Source of the DNA: Thermoanaerobaculia bacterium
Lineage (GTDB): Bacteria; Acidobacteriota; Thermoanaerobaculia; Multivoradales; Multivoraceae
Length of the DNA stretch: 64,000 bases
Assembly (NCBI GenBank): GCA_022822365.1
Contig: JAJEBV010000001.1
Coordinates: forward strand, 62,001 to 126,000
Reading direction: 5' to 3'
The first letter of the stretch is position 1. Each line of letters begins with the position of its first letter. Made by a program: the position numbers and the translations under genes. The notes beneath the pieces were generated by a model. It saw only the letters and a list, made by a program, of their open reading frames with translations, was not told the origin of the DNA and did not search any database. Below, piece by piece: positions 19,356-29,696 of this stretch.

Positions 19356-19805
19356 CTACGCCAGGAGGTGGTACATGTCGGTACGCCGCCTGGCCGGGTC
19401 GTCGTGCCAGTCGCCGTAGATCTCCCAGCACGGACCCGCGAGGACGAGGCCCTGCTCGGCGCACCATTGGTGGATTGCCTGATGCACGCCTGGGATTCCC
19501 GCGTAATCGCCATGGAAGGTGGCGTGAGCGCACCGGCCTGCCGGCGTGGCCGAGCGGACGAAGCCGTCCGCGGCCTCGGTGGCGGCGGGCACCTGCAGTC
19601 CTACGTCGACTTGCATCCGGCCGCCGTTGACGTCGCGGTAGAACCAGACGTTCTGACCGGCGCCATCGATGCCGTGTTCCCGTACGAAGGCCCCGACCTG
19701 GTCCATCAAGGGCAGGAGCTTGCCGGGCACTTCCGCGAAGGTGACGGAGGTGCGGGCGGCCAGCAGGGGTTGTTCTTCGACGGTGACGATCGAGATTTCG
19801 GTCAC
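19356..19805 (-). CDS. GyrI-like small-molecule-binding domain protein
   Basis: MTEISIVTVEEQPLLAARTSVTFAEVP...GPCWEIYGDWHDDPARRRTDMYHLL. Confidence 0.75.
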   Translation of the reverse strand: MTEISIVTVEEQPLLAARTSVTFAEVPGKLLPLMDQVGAFVREHGIDGAGQNVWFYRDVNGGRMQVDVGLQVPAATEAADGFVRSATPAGRCAHATFHGDYAGIPGVHQAIHQWCAEQGLVLAGPCWEIYGDWHDDPARRRTDMYHLLA

Positions 19806-19875
19806 TTGTTGTTCTCCTCGGACTCGCGCGGGCTGAAGGGTTCGGCTCGAAGGCTAGATGCGCGCTGGAATCCGA

Positions 19876-21822
19876 TCAAGGACTGTCGAGAGCGTCCGCC
19901 GCTCGTAGCAGGAGGTCCTGCGACTCGCGCAGGCCGCCCTCGCGGCTGGTGGCGAGCCAGACGTCGGGGAGGTCGTTGGCGATGCGGCGGAGGTCTGCGC
20001 CGAGGGTAGTCCGGACCTTCGGCGCGAGTTCGTCGGCCCGGAGGCCGCGGCCGGCGGCCAGCCGTGCGATGCCCAACTGGCAGCACCACGTCATCATGCG
20101 ACAGGTCCAGTCGAGAGTGGTGAAGGTGGGGTCGCCGACGAGCGGTTGGCGGATCTCGGTCAGGCGGGTGTACGTCCTTTGCAGCCGGGCGATGCTCAGC
20201 CGCCGGAAGCGCCGGTGGGTGAGGTCGTCGTCGATGAACCGGAGCAGATAGAAGAGAGCGGTTCCGTTGAGCACCGGACCGCCGCAGTCGAGGTCGATGG
20301 CGCCGAGGTCGACGACGGTGCGCGCCAGCGTCCCGTCGCCGTCGTAGACCAGGCCGGCGGCGTGGTCGAGCCAGGCCTCTTCGTTCCGTTCCGGGCGGCT
20401 CGCCTCTTCCCGCGCCGTCGCGACAGACCAGGCGAAGCCGGCGCCGATCGACAGCGGCAGTTCGGCGATCGCGGGTGGCTGCAGGTGGCCGTGGTCGCCC
20501 CAGTCCGTGATGAGAAGACCCTGAGCGCCGGCCTCGGAACCAGCTATCGCGGCAAGGGCCAGATTGCCGACGGCGTTCTGCAGCCGTCCGCCGAAGCTGT
20601 GCCAACTGCTGGTCCCTGGGCACACCCAGAACTCCCGGCCTGAAGCTGCGAGCCGAGCGCACTGGTCTTCGAAGGGGTGATCGGCCTCGTAGCCCCAGCA
20701 CAGCGCGACCGCGTCCTCCGGGACCTGGTCGACCAGCTCCGGATAGCGCAGGATGATGTCGCCCCAGAACAGCATCTGGCGGCCGCGGTCGGTGACCATG
20801 CGGTGCACCCGGCGCAGGAAGTCCAGGTACACGGCCGGCTTGCCGCGCTCCTCGCACGCCTCGGCGGAGCGTCCCCGACCGAGATCGAACGTCTCGTCGA
20901 GGCCGACGTTGAACCGGCGGCTACCGAACTGGGGCAGCAGTTCGTCGTAGAGGCCCGCAAGCAGTTCCGGCACCCTTGGATCGGTCGCGCACAGGCTGAA
21001 CGGCTCGGGGTCGATGGAGAAGGGATGCTGGAAGCCCTCGGGCACTTCGGCCAGCGGCCGGTAGCGGTCGTGGACCAGCCAGCGATGGAAATGGCCGAAG
21101 CTGTTCTGGTTGGGCGTCAGCTCGATGAACCGCTCCCGGCAAAGGGCATCGAGCCTACGGATCTCCTCGGCGGTGAACGGAGAAGCGTCGCGCCAGACGT
21201 CCTCTTGGTCAGCGTAGGCGTAGGTGTGTTCGACGTAGAGCTGGAGGTGGTTGATTTTCCACTCGGCGAGCCGGTCCACGAGCCGCTCGAGGTACGCCAT
21301 CCGCGGCACCCGGTTTCGGCTGACGTCCAGCATTGCGCCGCGGACGGGGAAGTCCGGCCGGTCTTCGATCTCGACGGCTGGCGCCTCGAAGGCTGCGGCC
21401 GCCGGCCGGCCGCGCGCGGCGAGCCACTGCTTCAGGGTGGAGGCCGCCCGGAACACTCCGGTCGGCGTAGCGGCGTCGACCCGGATGCCGCTACGGTCGA
21501 CGCGCAGGCGATAGCTCTCGTCGGCTGGGACCTGGACCGGCGCGTCTCGGCCGGACCCGGTCGAGTCGACCCGGACCCTGCAGGCAATGGCGGTCGCGGC
21601 CCCGGCGTCGTCGCCCGCGAACTCGGGTGCTGCCAGGTCGAGGGCGGAGTCCGCGAGTGCCCTGTGCAGGCCGGCGACCGCGAACTCCAGTTCCCCAGAG
21701 ACCTCCGCCTGTTCCGCCCCCGCCGCGGTCAGGTGGAGCGCGACGGGTGCGCCCGGCGGCAGGACCAGCGGTTCGGCGGCGTCAAGGACCTCGACCCACC
21801 GCGGCGGCGGCCAGAGACTCAC
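19876..21822 (-). CDS. Beta-N-acetylhexosaminidase, GH20 family
   Basis: FPVRGAMLDVSRNRVPRMAYLERLVDRLAEWKINHLQLYVEHTYAY, FNVGLDETFDLG; GTG start at 21822. Confidence 0.85.
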   Translation of the reverse strand: MSLWPPPRWVEVLDAAEPLVLPPGAPVALHLTAAGAEQAEVSGELEFAVAGLHRALADSALDLAAPEFAGDDAGAATAIACRVRVDSTGSGRDAPVQVPADESYRLRVDRSGIRVDAATPTGVFRAASTLKQWLAARGRPAAAAFEAPAVEIEDRPDFPVRGAMLDVSRNRVPRMAYLERLVDRLAEWKINHLQLYVEHTYAYADQEDVWRDASPFTAEEIRRLDALCRERFIELTPNQNSFGHFHRWLVHDRYRPLAEVPEGFQHPFSIDPEPFSLCATDPRVPELLAGLYDELLPQFGSRRFNVGLDETFDLGRGRSAEACEERGKPAVYLDFLRRVHRMVTDRGRQMLFWGDIILRYPELVDQVPEDAVALCWGYEADHPFEDQCARLAASGREFWVCPGTSSWHSFGGRLQNAVGNLALAAIAGSEAGAQGLLITDWGDHGHLQPPAIAELPLSIGAGFAWSVATAREEASRPERNEEAWLDHAAGLVYDGDGTLARTVVDLGAIDLDCGGPVLNGTALFYLLRFIDDDLTHRRFRRLSIARLQRTYTRLTEIRQPLVGDPTFTTLDWTCRMMTWCCQLGIARLAAGRGLRADELAPKVRTTLGADLRRIANDLPDVWLATSREGGLRESQDLLLRAADALDSP

Positions 21823-21833
21823 GGGTCCGCGGC

Positions 21834-22481
21834 TCAGGCTCCCCGCAGCCGGATGTCGACGCCGGTCGGGCTGGTGTGGCGTCCGCCGCCGGCGTTGGCC
21901 GCGGTCCAGGCGAGATGGTCGATCGCACGCCCCGCCGTCGGTTCCAGGTCGTCGTCGGTCTGCCGGAACAGCACCCGCATCGTGCCGTAGTTGACGGCCA
22001 GCAGGACGTCCTTGAAGGTCTCGGCCGGACCGGGGACGTGCTCCAGCAGCCAGGCGCGGTCCTCCTCGCAGTCGGGGCCGAGGATGTGGACGTGGTGGAA
22101 GCCGGGGTGATCGGCGTCCTCGAGGAGCTCGATCTTCGCTCCCCAGGGATCCGTCACGAAGGAGATGTAGAGCTTGGCCGGACCGAAGTGCCGCGGTTCC
22201 CAGAACTCGGTGGCGCCGTCGCCGAGCATCGCGGCGTGAAGTTCGTCCAGGTTGTCGACGGACCAGCCCGAGTGGTCGAGTCCGGTGCCGATGCTGGGGC
22301 CGGGGCTTTCGGCGTGCCGCCAATGGAGGTCCGCGGTGCCTTCGCCGGCCCGAAACCTGGCGGCGGCGCCGGCGATGCTCTCCAGTACTTCGCCGCCGAA
22401 GTGCCGCGCGTACCAGTCGGCAGCGGCGGCCGGGTCGGAGGCGTTGAGCGCCAGGCGGTTGAATCGGCAGGTGTCGGTCAT
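21834..22481 (-). CDS. VOC-family (glyoxalase-like) protein
   Basis: CRFNRLALNASDPAAAADWYARHFGGEV, YISFVTDPWGAKIELLED; ATG at 22481. Confidence 0.85.
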   Translation of the reverse strand: MTDTCRFNRLALNASDPAAAADWYARHFGGEVLESIAGAAARFRAGEGTADLHWRHAESPGPSIGTGLDHSGWSVDNLDELHAAMLGDGATEFWEPRHFGPAKLYISFVTDPWGAKIELLEDADHPGFHHVHILGPDCEEDRAWLLEHVPGPAETFKDVLLAVNYGTMRVLFRQTDDDLEPTAGRAIDHLAWTAANAGGGRHTSPTGVDIRLRGA

Positions 22482-22617
22482 TTCGGAGGCTCCTCGGGCG
22501 CGGTGTGGGCTTGAACTGAGGGCGGTGATTGTGTCACCGATCGGCCGTGCCGCGCGGGTCTCGTCCGATCGGGCGTAAGCTGTGTCCCGTGAGAGGGATG
22601 CGGGGCGGAAGCCCGCC

Positions 22618-24825
22618 ATGACGACGCCGGCCGGGGACCGCGAGGCGCTATCGGGCGTCGTCGAGCGGGTCGTCTTCCACAATCCGGACAACGGATTCGC
22701 GGTGCTCCGCATACGGGTACGGGGCAGCTTCCAGTTGACGACCGTGGTGGGACGGCTGCCACTGGTCTCCCAGGGGGAGACGATCCAGGCGTCCGGCTCG
22801 TGGAAGAACGACCCCAACCACGGGGTCCAGTTCCAGGCCGAGCGGCTCGCCGTGTCGCCGCCCGATTCGCTCGACGGCATCCGCCGCTATCTCGGTTCGG
22901 GCAAGGTACAGGGCGTCGGTCCCAAGATGGCGAAGCGCCTGGTCAAGGCGTTCGGTGAGGACGTGTTCGACGTCATCGAGAACGAGCCCGAGCGCCTGGT
23001 GGAGGTTCCCGGCATTGGTCCCAAGCGGGCGAAGAGCCTGAGCGAAGGCTTCAGGGACCAGAAGGCTGTGCGGGACATCATGGTCTTCCTGCAGACGCAC
23101 GGTCTCGGCTCGGCGCGGGCGGCCCGGATCTACAAGGCCTACGGCGCCGACGCGGCGACGTTGCTCACGGAGGATCCGTACCGGTTGGCGCGGGACATCC
23201 GCGGCATCGGCTTCAGGATCGCGGACGGCATCGGCGCCAGTCTGGGCAAGGACCGCGAGGGTCTGCCGCGGGCGCGGGCCGGCCTCGGCTACACGCTGGA
23301 GCAGGCGCGAGGCGCCGGACACTGCGGGCTTCCCCGGAACGAGCTCCTCGAGCAGGCGCAGGAACTGCTGAAGATTCCGGAGGAGATCCTGGTCACCGGA
23401 CTCTCGGACGAACTGAACGCAGGGCGGCTGGCTGTCACGCGTCTGAACGGTGAAGAGGCCGTCTTCCTGCCTCCGCTGCTGTCGGCCGAGCGCGCCATCG
23501 CGCGCCGGCTGGGGGAGCTGATTCGGGCAGACCCGCCGTCCTGGGCGGGTATCGATGCCGCCAAAGCGCTGGCGTGGGTGGAGCAGCGCCTGGACGTGAC
23601 GCTCGCGCCGACCCAGCGAGCCGCGGTGGAGACGAGCCTCCGTTCGCGCGTCGCCGTGATTACCGGCGGCCCGGGGGTCGGCAAGACGACTCTGGTCAAC
23701 GCTCTGCTCCGGATCCTGAAGGCCCGCAATGTGCGCTGCGCGCTCTGCGCCCCTACGGGTCGCGCGGCCAAGCGGCTCGGCGAGAGCACCGGCGAGACGG
23801 CGAAGACAATCCACCGGCTACTGGAGATCGACCCGTCGAGCGGCGCCTTCCGCCGCGGCCGCCTGCGCCCGCTCGATTGCGGTCTGCTGGTCGTCGACGA
23901 ATCCTCCATGGTCGACGTCGAGCTGATGGCGGCGCTGCTCCAGGCGCTGCCGGCGGAGGGGTCGCTGCTGCTCATCGGCGACGCGGACCAGTTGCCCTCG
24001 GTGGGCCCGGGACAGGTCCTCCGGGACCTGATCGACTCGGGGGCGATTCCCGTGGCGCGTCTTCAGGAGATCTTCCGCCAGGCGGACAACAGCCGGATCG
24101 TGCGCAACGCGCATCGCGTGAACCGGGGCTACCTGCCCGAGCTGGAGTCAACGCGGGGCGAGCTGAGCGACTTCTACTTCGTGCCTGCCGAAGACGCCGA
24201 GGACGGTCAGCGCAAGGTGGTGGAAATCGTCGCCGGCCGAATCGGCCGCCGCTTCGGTCTCGATCCGATCAGCGACGTCCAGGTCCTGTCGCCGATGAAC
24301 CGCGGACCGCTCGGCGTGCGGACCCTGAACGTCACCCTGCAGGCGGTCCTGAACCCGGCGCCGGAGTCAGGCGCCGTCGAGGTCGAGCGCTTCGGCTGGA
24401 AGTACCGGGCCGGCGACAAGGTGATGCAGACCGAGAACGACTACGACAAGGACGTGTTCAACGGCGATCTCGGCCGCATCGTGTCGATCGACCCGGGCGC
24501 CGAGCAGATGACGATCGGCTTCGACGGCCGCCCCGTCGAGTACCGCTTCAGGGACCTGGACCGCCTCATGCTGGCCTACGCCGTCACCGTCCACAAGTCG
24601 CAGGGCTCCGAGTATCCGGCGGTCGTCGTGCCGATCTCCACCCACCACTACGTGATGCTCCGGCGCAACCTGCTCTACACGGCGATCACCCGCGGTCGCC
24701 GCCTGGTCGTCATCGTTGGCCAGAAGTGGGCGCTCCAGAAGGCCGTGGAAGAGGCCTCCGACCTGCGCCGTTACTCGACGCTGCGCGAGCAACTGGCGGC
24801 GCTGGCTTCCTACCGGAGCGAGTGA
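22618..24825 (+). CDS. recD2: RecD2-like ATP-dependent DNA helicase
   Basis: SGVVERVVFHNPDNGFAVLRI, GGPGVGKTTLVNALL, VDESSMVDVELM, AYAVTVHKSQGSEYPAVV. Confidence 0.94.
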   Translation: MTTPAGDREALSGVVERVVFHNPDNGFAVLRIRVRGSFQLTTVVGRLPLVSQGETIQASGSWKNDPNHGVQFQAERLAVSPPDSLDGIRRYLGSGKVQGVGPKMAKRLVKAFGEDVFDVIENEPERLVEVPGIGPKRAKSLSEGFRDQKAVRDIMVFLQTHGLGSARAARIYKAYGADAATLLTEDPYRLARDIRGIGFRIADGIGASLGKDREGLPRARAGLGYTLEQARGAGHCGLPRNELLEQAQELLKIPEEILVTGLSDELNAGRLAVTRLNGEEAVFLPPLLSAERAIARRLGELIRADPPSWAGIDAAKALAWVEQRLDVTLAPTQRAAVETSLRSRVAVITGGPGVGKTTLVNALLRILKARNVRCALCAPTGRAAKRLGESTGETAKTIHRLLEIDPSSGAFRRGRLRPLDCGLLVVDESSMVDVELMAALLQALPAEGSLLLIGDADQLPSVGPGQVLRDLIDSGAIPVARLQEIFRQADNSRIVRNAHRVNRGYLPELESTRGELSDFYFVPAEDAEDGQRKVVEIVAGRIGRRFGLDPISDVQVLSPMNRGPLGVRTLNVTLQAVLNPAPESGAVEVERFGWKYRAGDKVMQTENDYDKDVFNGDLGRIVSIDPGAEQMTIGFDGRPVEYRFRDLDRLMLAYAVTVHKSQGSEYPAVVVPISTHHYVMLRRNLLYTAITRGRRLVVIVGQKWALQKAVEEASDLRRYSTLREQLAALASYRSE

Positions 24826-24929
24826 AGCTGAGTGCGCCAAGCGGTCGCACGCCGACGTCCAGCGGGCGGAATCCACCCGGACCTTCGGGAGTCGCTGCTA
24901 TGCCTCGTCCTTCGGGCTGCTTCTGGCGC

Positions 24930-27234
24930 TTAGCGTTGGCAACTGTCGGGGAACGCCTCGCTTGCGGTGATGGCGGAAGCAGGCGGGCCGGGCGTCTTGG
25001 AGTGGCTCCACGTCTTGCCGCTCGCCGTGTCGGTCACGGTGATGTCCAGACCCTGATCGGTGGCGGAGGCCGCGTACACCCAATGGTGACCGTTGATCTG
25101 GCATCCGTCCAGCACCTTGACCAACATCTCCCAGTTGCCCCGGTCGAAGAAGTAGAAGAGACCCGAGTTGTTCGTGCCCACAGGAACCGTTCTGGCTGGA
25201 CCCCGGTTCCCATCCGCTGTCGACCAGTCGACGGTCACCTCGAAGCGGCTGTCGGCAAGGCACAGCGACGAATCGCTGCCCATGCACCCCGAACCGGAGC
25301 TGCCGCTGAGCTGCGCCAAAGGCGGCTGTACGTAGCCGGCTGAGCCACTCCTGGCGCGATTCTCCGAGTCCGTCGCGGCCGAGCCACTTTCATCACAGGC
25401 CCCGGAGAACGCTTCGTTGTCCGTGATCGCCGGCGCTGGCCGACCGGCCTCGTTCCGGTACTCCTTGGCCTCACCATCGACCGTGTCTGTCACACGAATC
25501 GAGTAACCCTGGTCCGTCGTCGAGGCGCCGTAGACCCAGACGTGGCCGTTGACCGTGCAGCCGTCGAGCACCTTGATCAGGATCTCCCAGTTGTCACGAT
25601 CGAAGAAACGGAACAGGCCGGAGTCGTTCGTCCCCTCTGGAACCGCCTTGGCCGTACCCGTCTCCCCGCTCCCAGTCCACCAGTCCACGTGCACTTCGTA
25701 CCGGGAGTCCTGCAGACATAGTGTCTCACTGTCCGGCGTGCACGTACCCACGACTACCCCCGGATCCTCGGCGACAGCAAGTGTCACCGGCAGGTTCATG
25801 CCCTGATCGGGCCACCGGTCGGAAGTGATCGTCAAGTCGGCACGGTAGGTGTCGGGCTGACCGGGGAGCCAACGCGGCTGAACCGCAATCTCCGTCTTGC
25901 GCCCAGCTCCAAGGCTGACTTCCGCTGGATGAACCGCCAGCCAGTCCCGGTCCGAGGCGATGCGGTACGAAAGCTGCCGGTCGGCCATGTTCCTGAGTTC
26001 AAACGTCTGAGCCGGAGGCTGGGGCCCTCCGACCGACACGAAACTGAACGCTCTCGGAAAGGCCTTCACCGGAGCGCCTCTCGACACCGCGACGCCGATC
26101 TCGCCGCGAGCGCCGGCAGAGCCCGAAACCACGATGTGGTAGGGGCCGGCAGTGAGCGGGGGCGTCGATTCCGGCGTGATCACGAGTTCCGCTGTTCCCC
26201 CCGACAGTTCTTCGCGGAAGTGGGCGACGCCCTGTTCGCCTTGGCGAGCGGATAGTGTCCCGTCCATTGCGGCTTCCATCGCCAGATCCACGGCCAGTCT
26301 CGTTGCGCCGAACGGTACGTTGAACCAGAAACTGCGCGCCGAGCCCGCCGACAGATCGACTTCCTCCGTCCTGCCTTCCTCTAACAACGGATCCGCGGAG
26401 AAGATCGCTCGAAGCACCTTCGGGTGATCCGTGAGAACGGTCGTGACGGAATCGGTGCCGCGCGCTCCCTCCGCCCATGCAACGAATTTCTGTCCTGCCT
26501 CCGGTACGGCGGTCGCCTGGACGGCCGTGTCTTTCGGATAGTAGTGCTCGTTGGGGTACTCACCGGTTTGAAACAACATCTCCGTCGACGGTGGTGACAG
26601 TTGAACGGTTCCGCCTCCGCTCGTGCGGAGGAGTAACCAGTTGTAGGTCGTCCACTCCATCGTCAGCTTGCCCCCATTCGCTGGCACGTCGACCTCTCGC
26701 GTGATCTCGGCGTGGAAGTCCAGCCGCTCCCTGACGCCGTACACACCGTCGCTCCAGCCGTCGAAGCCGGGGACTGGATCGACCGCCGTTGAACCAACCT
26801 GATCGAGCACAGTGATTCGTACGTGCCCGTCGTCGTCTTCGAAAGTGGAGACGAAGTCAGAGACCGACGCTGTGAAGGGCGCTCCTCTAAGGCGCTCGTT
26901 CCTTGTGTAGCCGAATCCCCCACCATGGTCGTAGCCGGCACTGTCCACCGTGAACACGGGAGACTTCGTGAACACGGCGCCGAAGCCTGGATCTGGTCGT
27001 GCGACCTGCCCAACCGCCAGATGTGCAGGATTCCAACTGTTACCAGGAATCCAACTGATGAACTCACTCCCCGGACTCCACTCGTCGATCCACTCCACGA
27101 AACTCCAACCCGGACCCGGTATGGCCGCCAACTCAAGCCGGGTGCCCACTGTAAAGAAGTCGTCCGGACTTTGAGGGCGCACACTTACTCTGCTCGGGTG
27201 TGGATCACGCGGATCCGGGTGGAACGCCCAGGCA
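24930..27234 (-). pseudogene. Large secreted/surface protein, 5' end lost at IS junction; two tandem C-terminal Cys-bracketed domains
   Basis: Open frame from the IS left end to 24930; no start codon or signal peptide at the IS edge; repeats CTPDSETLCLQDSRYEVHVDWW... and CMGSDSSLCLADSRFEVTVDWS... Confidence 0.75.
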
Positions 27235-27260
27235 TGAAGTTGCCCCGCTTTCGTGGACAG
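27235..27260 (+). repeat. IS terminal inverted repeat (left in window)
   Basis: TGAAGTTGCCCCGCTTTCGTGGACAG. Confidence 0.9.
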
Positions 27261-27274
27261 TTTGTGTTTAGGGT

Positions 27275-28135
27275 TCAGGCGGCGGCTTCGTAGTGTTGGT
27301 TGCAGGCTTTCTCGAAGTTGACGGGCGAGAGGTATCGGAGGGCGGAGTGGCGCCGATGGGGGTTGTACCAGCCCTCGATCCAGCGGAAGAGTTCGGTCTT
27401 CGCTTCGGCGCGATTCCGGAACGTGCTCCGATCCAGCAGTTCGCATTCGAGGCTGGCGAAGAAGCTCTCGGCCATCGCGTTGTCGTAGCAGTCTCCGACG
27501 GAACCCATCGAGACTGCGATGCCGGCGCCGCGGCAGCGCTTCCCGAAGGCCAGGGAAGTGTACTGGCTGCCTTGATCGGAGTGATGGATCACACCCTCGG
27601 GCCGGCGCTGGGCGATCGCCATCTCGAGCGCGTCGACGACGAGGTCCGTCGCGAGGGAGGAGTCCATGGCCCAGCCGACGATGCGACGGCTGAACACGTC
27701 CAGGACGACGGCCAGGTACAAGAAGCCGGAGAGCGTCGGTACGTAGGTGATGTCCGCCACCCACAGCCGGTCGGGGGCATCCGCCGAGAACTTCCGATCG
27801 ACCAGGTCCGGCGCCGGACGAGCGTTCCTGTCGCGTCGGGTCGTGCCCGGCTTCTTGCGCCGGCTTGCGCCTGTCAAACCGAACTCTCGCATCAGTCTGG
27901 CGACCCGCTTGCGGCTCGCGAAGACTCCTTCGTCGGCCAACTCGGCCTGAATCCGCGGCGCGCCATACGTACCCCGGCTCCGTCCGTGAATCGCCCGAAT
28001 GCGTTCGGCAAGAACGCCGTCCGCCTTGTTCCTGGCGGACCGAGGACGTTTCAACCAGGCGTAGTACCCGCTCGTGGAGACGCCGAGCACGCGAGCCATC
28101 GTCGTGATCCGGAACTCGGCCCGGTGCGCTCTCAT
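27275..28135 (-). CDS. IS3-family transposase OrfB (DDE integrase)
   Basis: LWVADITYVPTLSGFLYLAVVLDVFSRRIVGWAMDSS, GVIHHSDQGSQYTS, NAMAESFFASLECEL. Confidence 0.95.
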   Translation of the reverse strand: MRAHRAEFRITTMARVLGVSTSGYYAWLKRPRSARNKADGVLAERIRAIHGRSRGTYGAPRIQAELADEGVFASRKRVARLMREFGLTGASRRKKPGTTRRDRNARPAPDLVDRKFSADAPDRLWVADITYVPTLSGFLYLAVVLDVFSRRIVGWAMDSSLATDLVVDALEMAIAQRRPEGVIHHSDQGSQYTSLAFGKRCRGAGIAVSMGSVGDCYDNAMAESFFASLECELLDRSTFRNRAEAKTELFRWIEGWYNPHRRHSALRYLSPVNFEKACNQHYEAAA

Positions 28136-28440
28136 GAACCGGAAGACCCCTTCGGTTCCGTCTCCCGAGCGAACCAGGCCGTTGCTTTTGCCAGTATCTC
28201 CCGCTCTTCCCGAAGCCGGCGATTCTCCCGCCGCAGGCGCCGCAGCTCCGACCGCTCCGCTGTCGTCAGGCCGTCAACGCGGCGGCCTTCGTCCCGGTCC
28301 GCCTGCCTCACCCAGTTGCGGATCGACTGCGCTGAAGCCTCGAACTCGCGGGCGAGATGGTCCGGGCTCCGCCCGGACCGGACCAGATCCACCATCTGCT
28401 GCCGGTACTCTGCCGGGTACCGGGGTCTTGATCTTGGCAT
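28132..28440 (-). CDS. IS3-family transposase OrfA (HTH, leucine-zipper-like)
   Basis: MPRSRPRYPAEYRQQMVDLVRSGRSPDHLAREFEASAQSIRNWVRQADRDEG...; ATGA overlap with OrfB. Confidence 0.93.
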   Translation of the reverse strand: MPRSRPRYPAEYRQQMVDLVRSGRSPDHLAREFEASAQSIRNWVRQADRDEGRRVDGLTTAERSELRRLRRENRRLREEREILAKATAWFARETEPKGSSGS

Positions 28441-28468
28441 CGTGGATACCTCCTCCTCAAAGGATGCC

Positions 28469-28494
28469 GTGTCCACGAAACCGGGGCAAGCTCA
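28469..28494 (-). repeat. IS terminal inverted repeat (right in window)
   Basis: Reverse complement reads TGAGCTTGCCCCGGTTTCGTGGACAC. Confidence 0.9.
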
Positions 28495-29504
28495 AACCGC
28501 CAATGGTGTCGGCCTACGAACTCCACCTCGAAGACCTTGCCGTCGCCAAGCGGAGCATCGTCGGTACCTGTCGCGCGAACTCTTCCCAAGCCCAAGATCT
28601 TCTCGCAGTCCGCAAGAAGCACGACTCCGGGAGACGACATTTGCAGTGTCTTCCGGAATCCGCGGATATCGCGAAAGGCAACGGGATCGGCGAACCTCAG
28701 ACAGAACTCCATGAGTCCGTCTTCCTCATTCGCGAGGACGAGCCTACCCGCCCCCTCCGCTCCCTCATACGTCGACGCCGACACGCGATTGAACTGCATG
28801 AGGAGATCAGGACCGACGCTCCTGTCTTTCATCGCAACGCGCGGCGTGCGCATGAAACTCACTCCGGCTTGGCGAACAATCTCCGAGGTAGAACGGAAGC
28901 GCTGCGCGTGCTGACGACCGGGGTCCTGTCGCCGGAGTTCCTCTCGCGCCTCGTCCAGTACCGCGGCGACAGCGGCATGGACAAGGCTCGGGGGGCCGCT
29001 GAGGACGCCATCGCGGATCGGCTCCCGCAGTGGCGTGAAACGCTCGAACAGATCCTCGGGAAGTTGGATCACGGGAAAGACGTGGTACTGACCCACATCT
29101 CCAGCGATTCGCACGAAGGACCGAACTCCATGCTCTGAATCGCACTCCCGTAGAGTCTCCAGGAGGACGCCGCCGACCGAGAACCGGTACTTCTCTTCGC
29201 TCCAGTCCCGCCACGTCTGTTCGTCCACGTTGGTGATGATCTCGGTCGTACCATCTGCGATGGCTTTCTCTACATCGTCAAGAACGGACGAGAAGAGGTC
29301 CAGGCGCCATTCCCCATCTTCTGGTTCGAGACACACTTCGTTCCGGACTTCCTGGCCACGGATTCTCACTCCCACCAGGAAGCACTCGGGCCGCGCATCT
29401 GGAACTCCCAGTTCCTTCAGCACATCTGTCATGCAGTGCTGAACGGCGTCTCTGAAGTGGTGCTGGTAGCTCCACATGAACAACCGGATCACCTTAGGTT
29501 CCAT
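28495..29504 (-). pseudogene. Putative DisA_N/DAC-like nucleotide-binding sensor protein, 3' end truncated by IS
   Basis: MEPKVIRLFMWSYQHHFRDAVQHCMTDVLKELGV...FNRVSASTYEGAEGAGRLVLANEEDGLMEFCLRFADPVAFRDIRGFRKTLQMSSPGVVLLADCEKILGLGRV...VEFVGRHHWRF then IS sequence; family call is pattern-based. Confidence 0.4.
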
Positions 29505-29561
29505 ACGTCCTGAAGGTCGGGTCGCGCCGCAGCTCGACCGGGCTCTTGACCGGGAGCCCGC

Positions 29562-29696
29562 TTACCGAGCACTCCTCCGCGACTGCTTCGGCGGCGGCTT
29601 CGGCTCGGGCTTGGGCTTCGGCTTCGGTTTCGGCGGCGGCGGAGTCGGTTTGGGCGGAGGCGGCCAGCCTGCCGTGCGGATCTCCTTCGGGCTCAT
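29562..29696 (-). CDS. Pro/Lys-rich 44-aa micro-ORF
   Basis: MSPKEIRTAGWPPPPKPTPPPPKPKPKPKPEPKPPPKQSRRSAR; ATGA overlap with the upstream 2TM gene. Confidence 0.45.
   Translation of the reverse strand: MSPKEIRTAGWPPPPKPTPPPPKPKPKPKPEPKPPPKQSRRSAR

Larger units (their letters stand above)
27235..28494 (-). mobile_element. IS3-family insertion sequence, 1260 bp
   Basis: Two overlapping transposase ORFs bounded by imperfect 26-bp inverted repeats: TGAAGTTGCCCCGCTTTCGTGGACAG / TGAGCTTGCCCCGGTTTCGTGGACAC, 22 of 26 match. Confidence 0.93.

Noticed and set aside
20677-21990. 437-aa plus-strand ORF
   Set aside because: Shadow of the GH20 hexosaminidase gene
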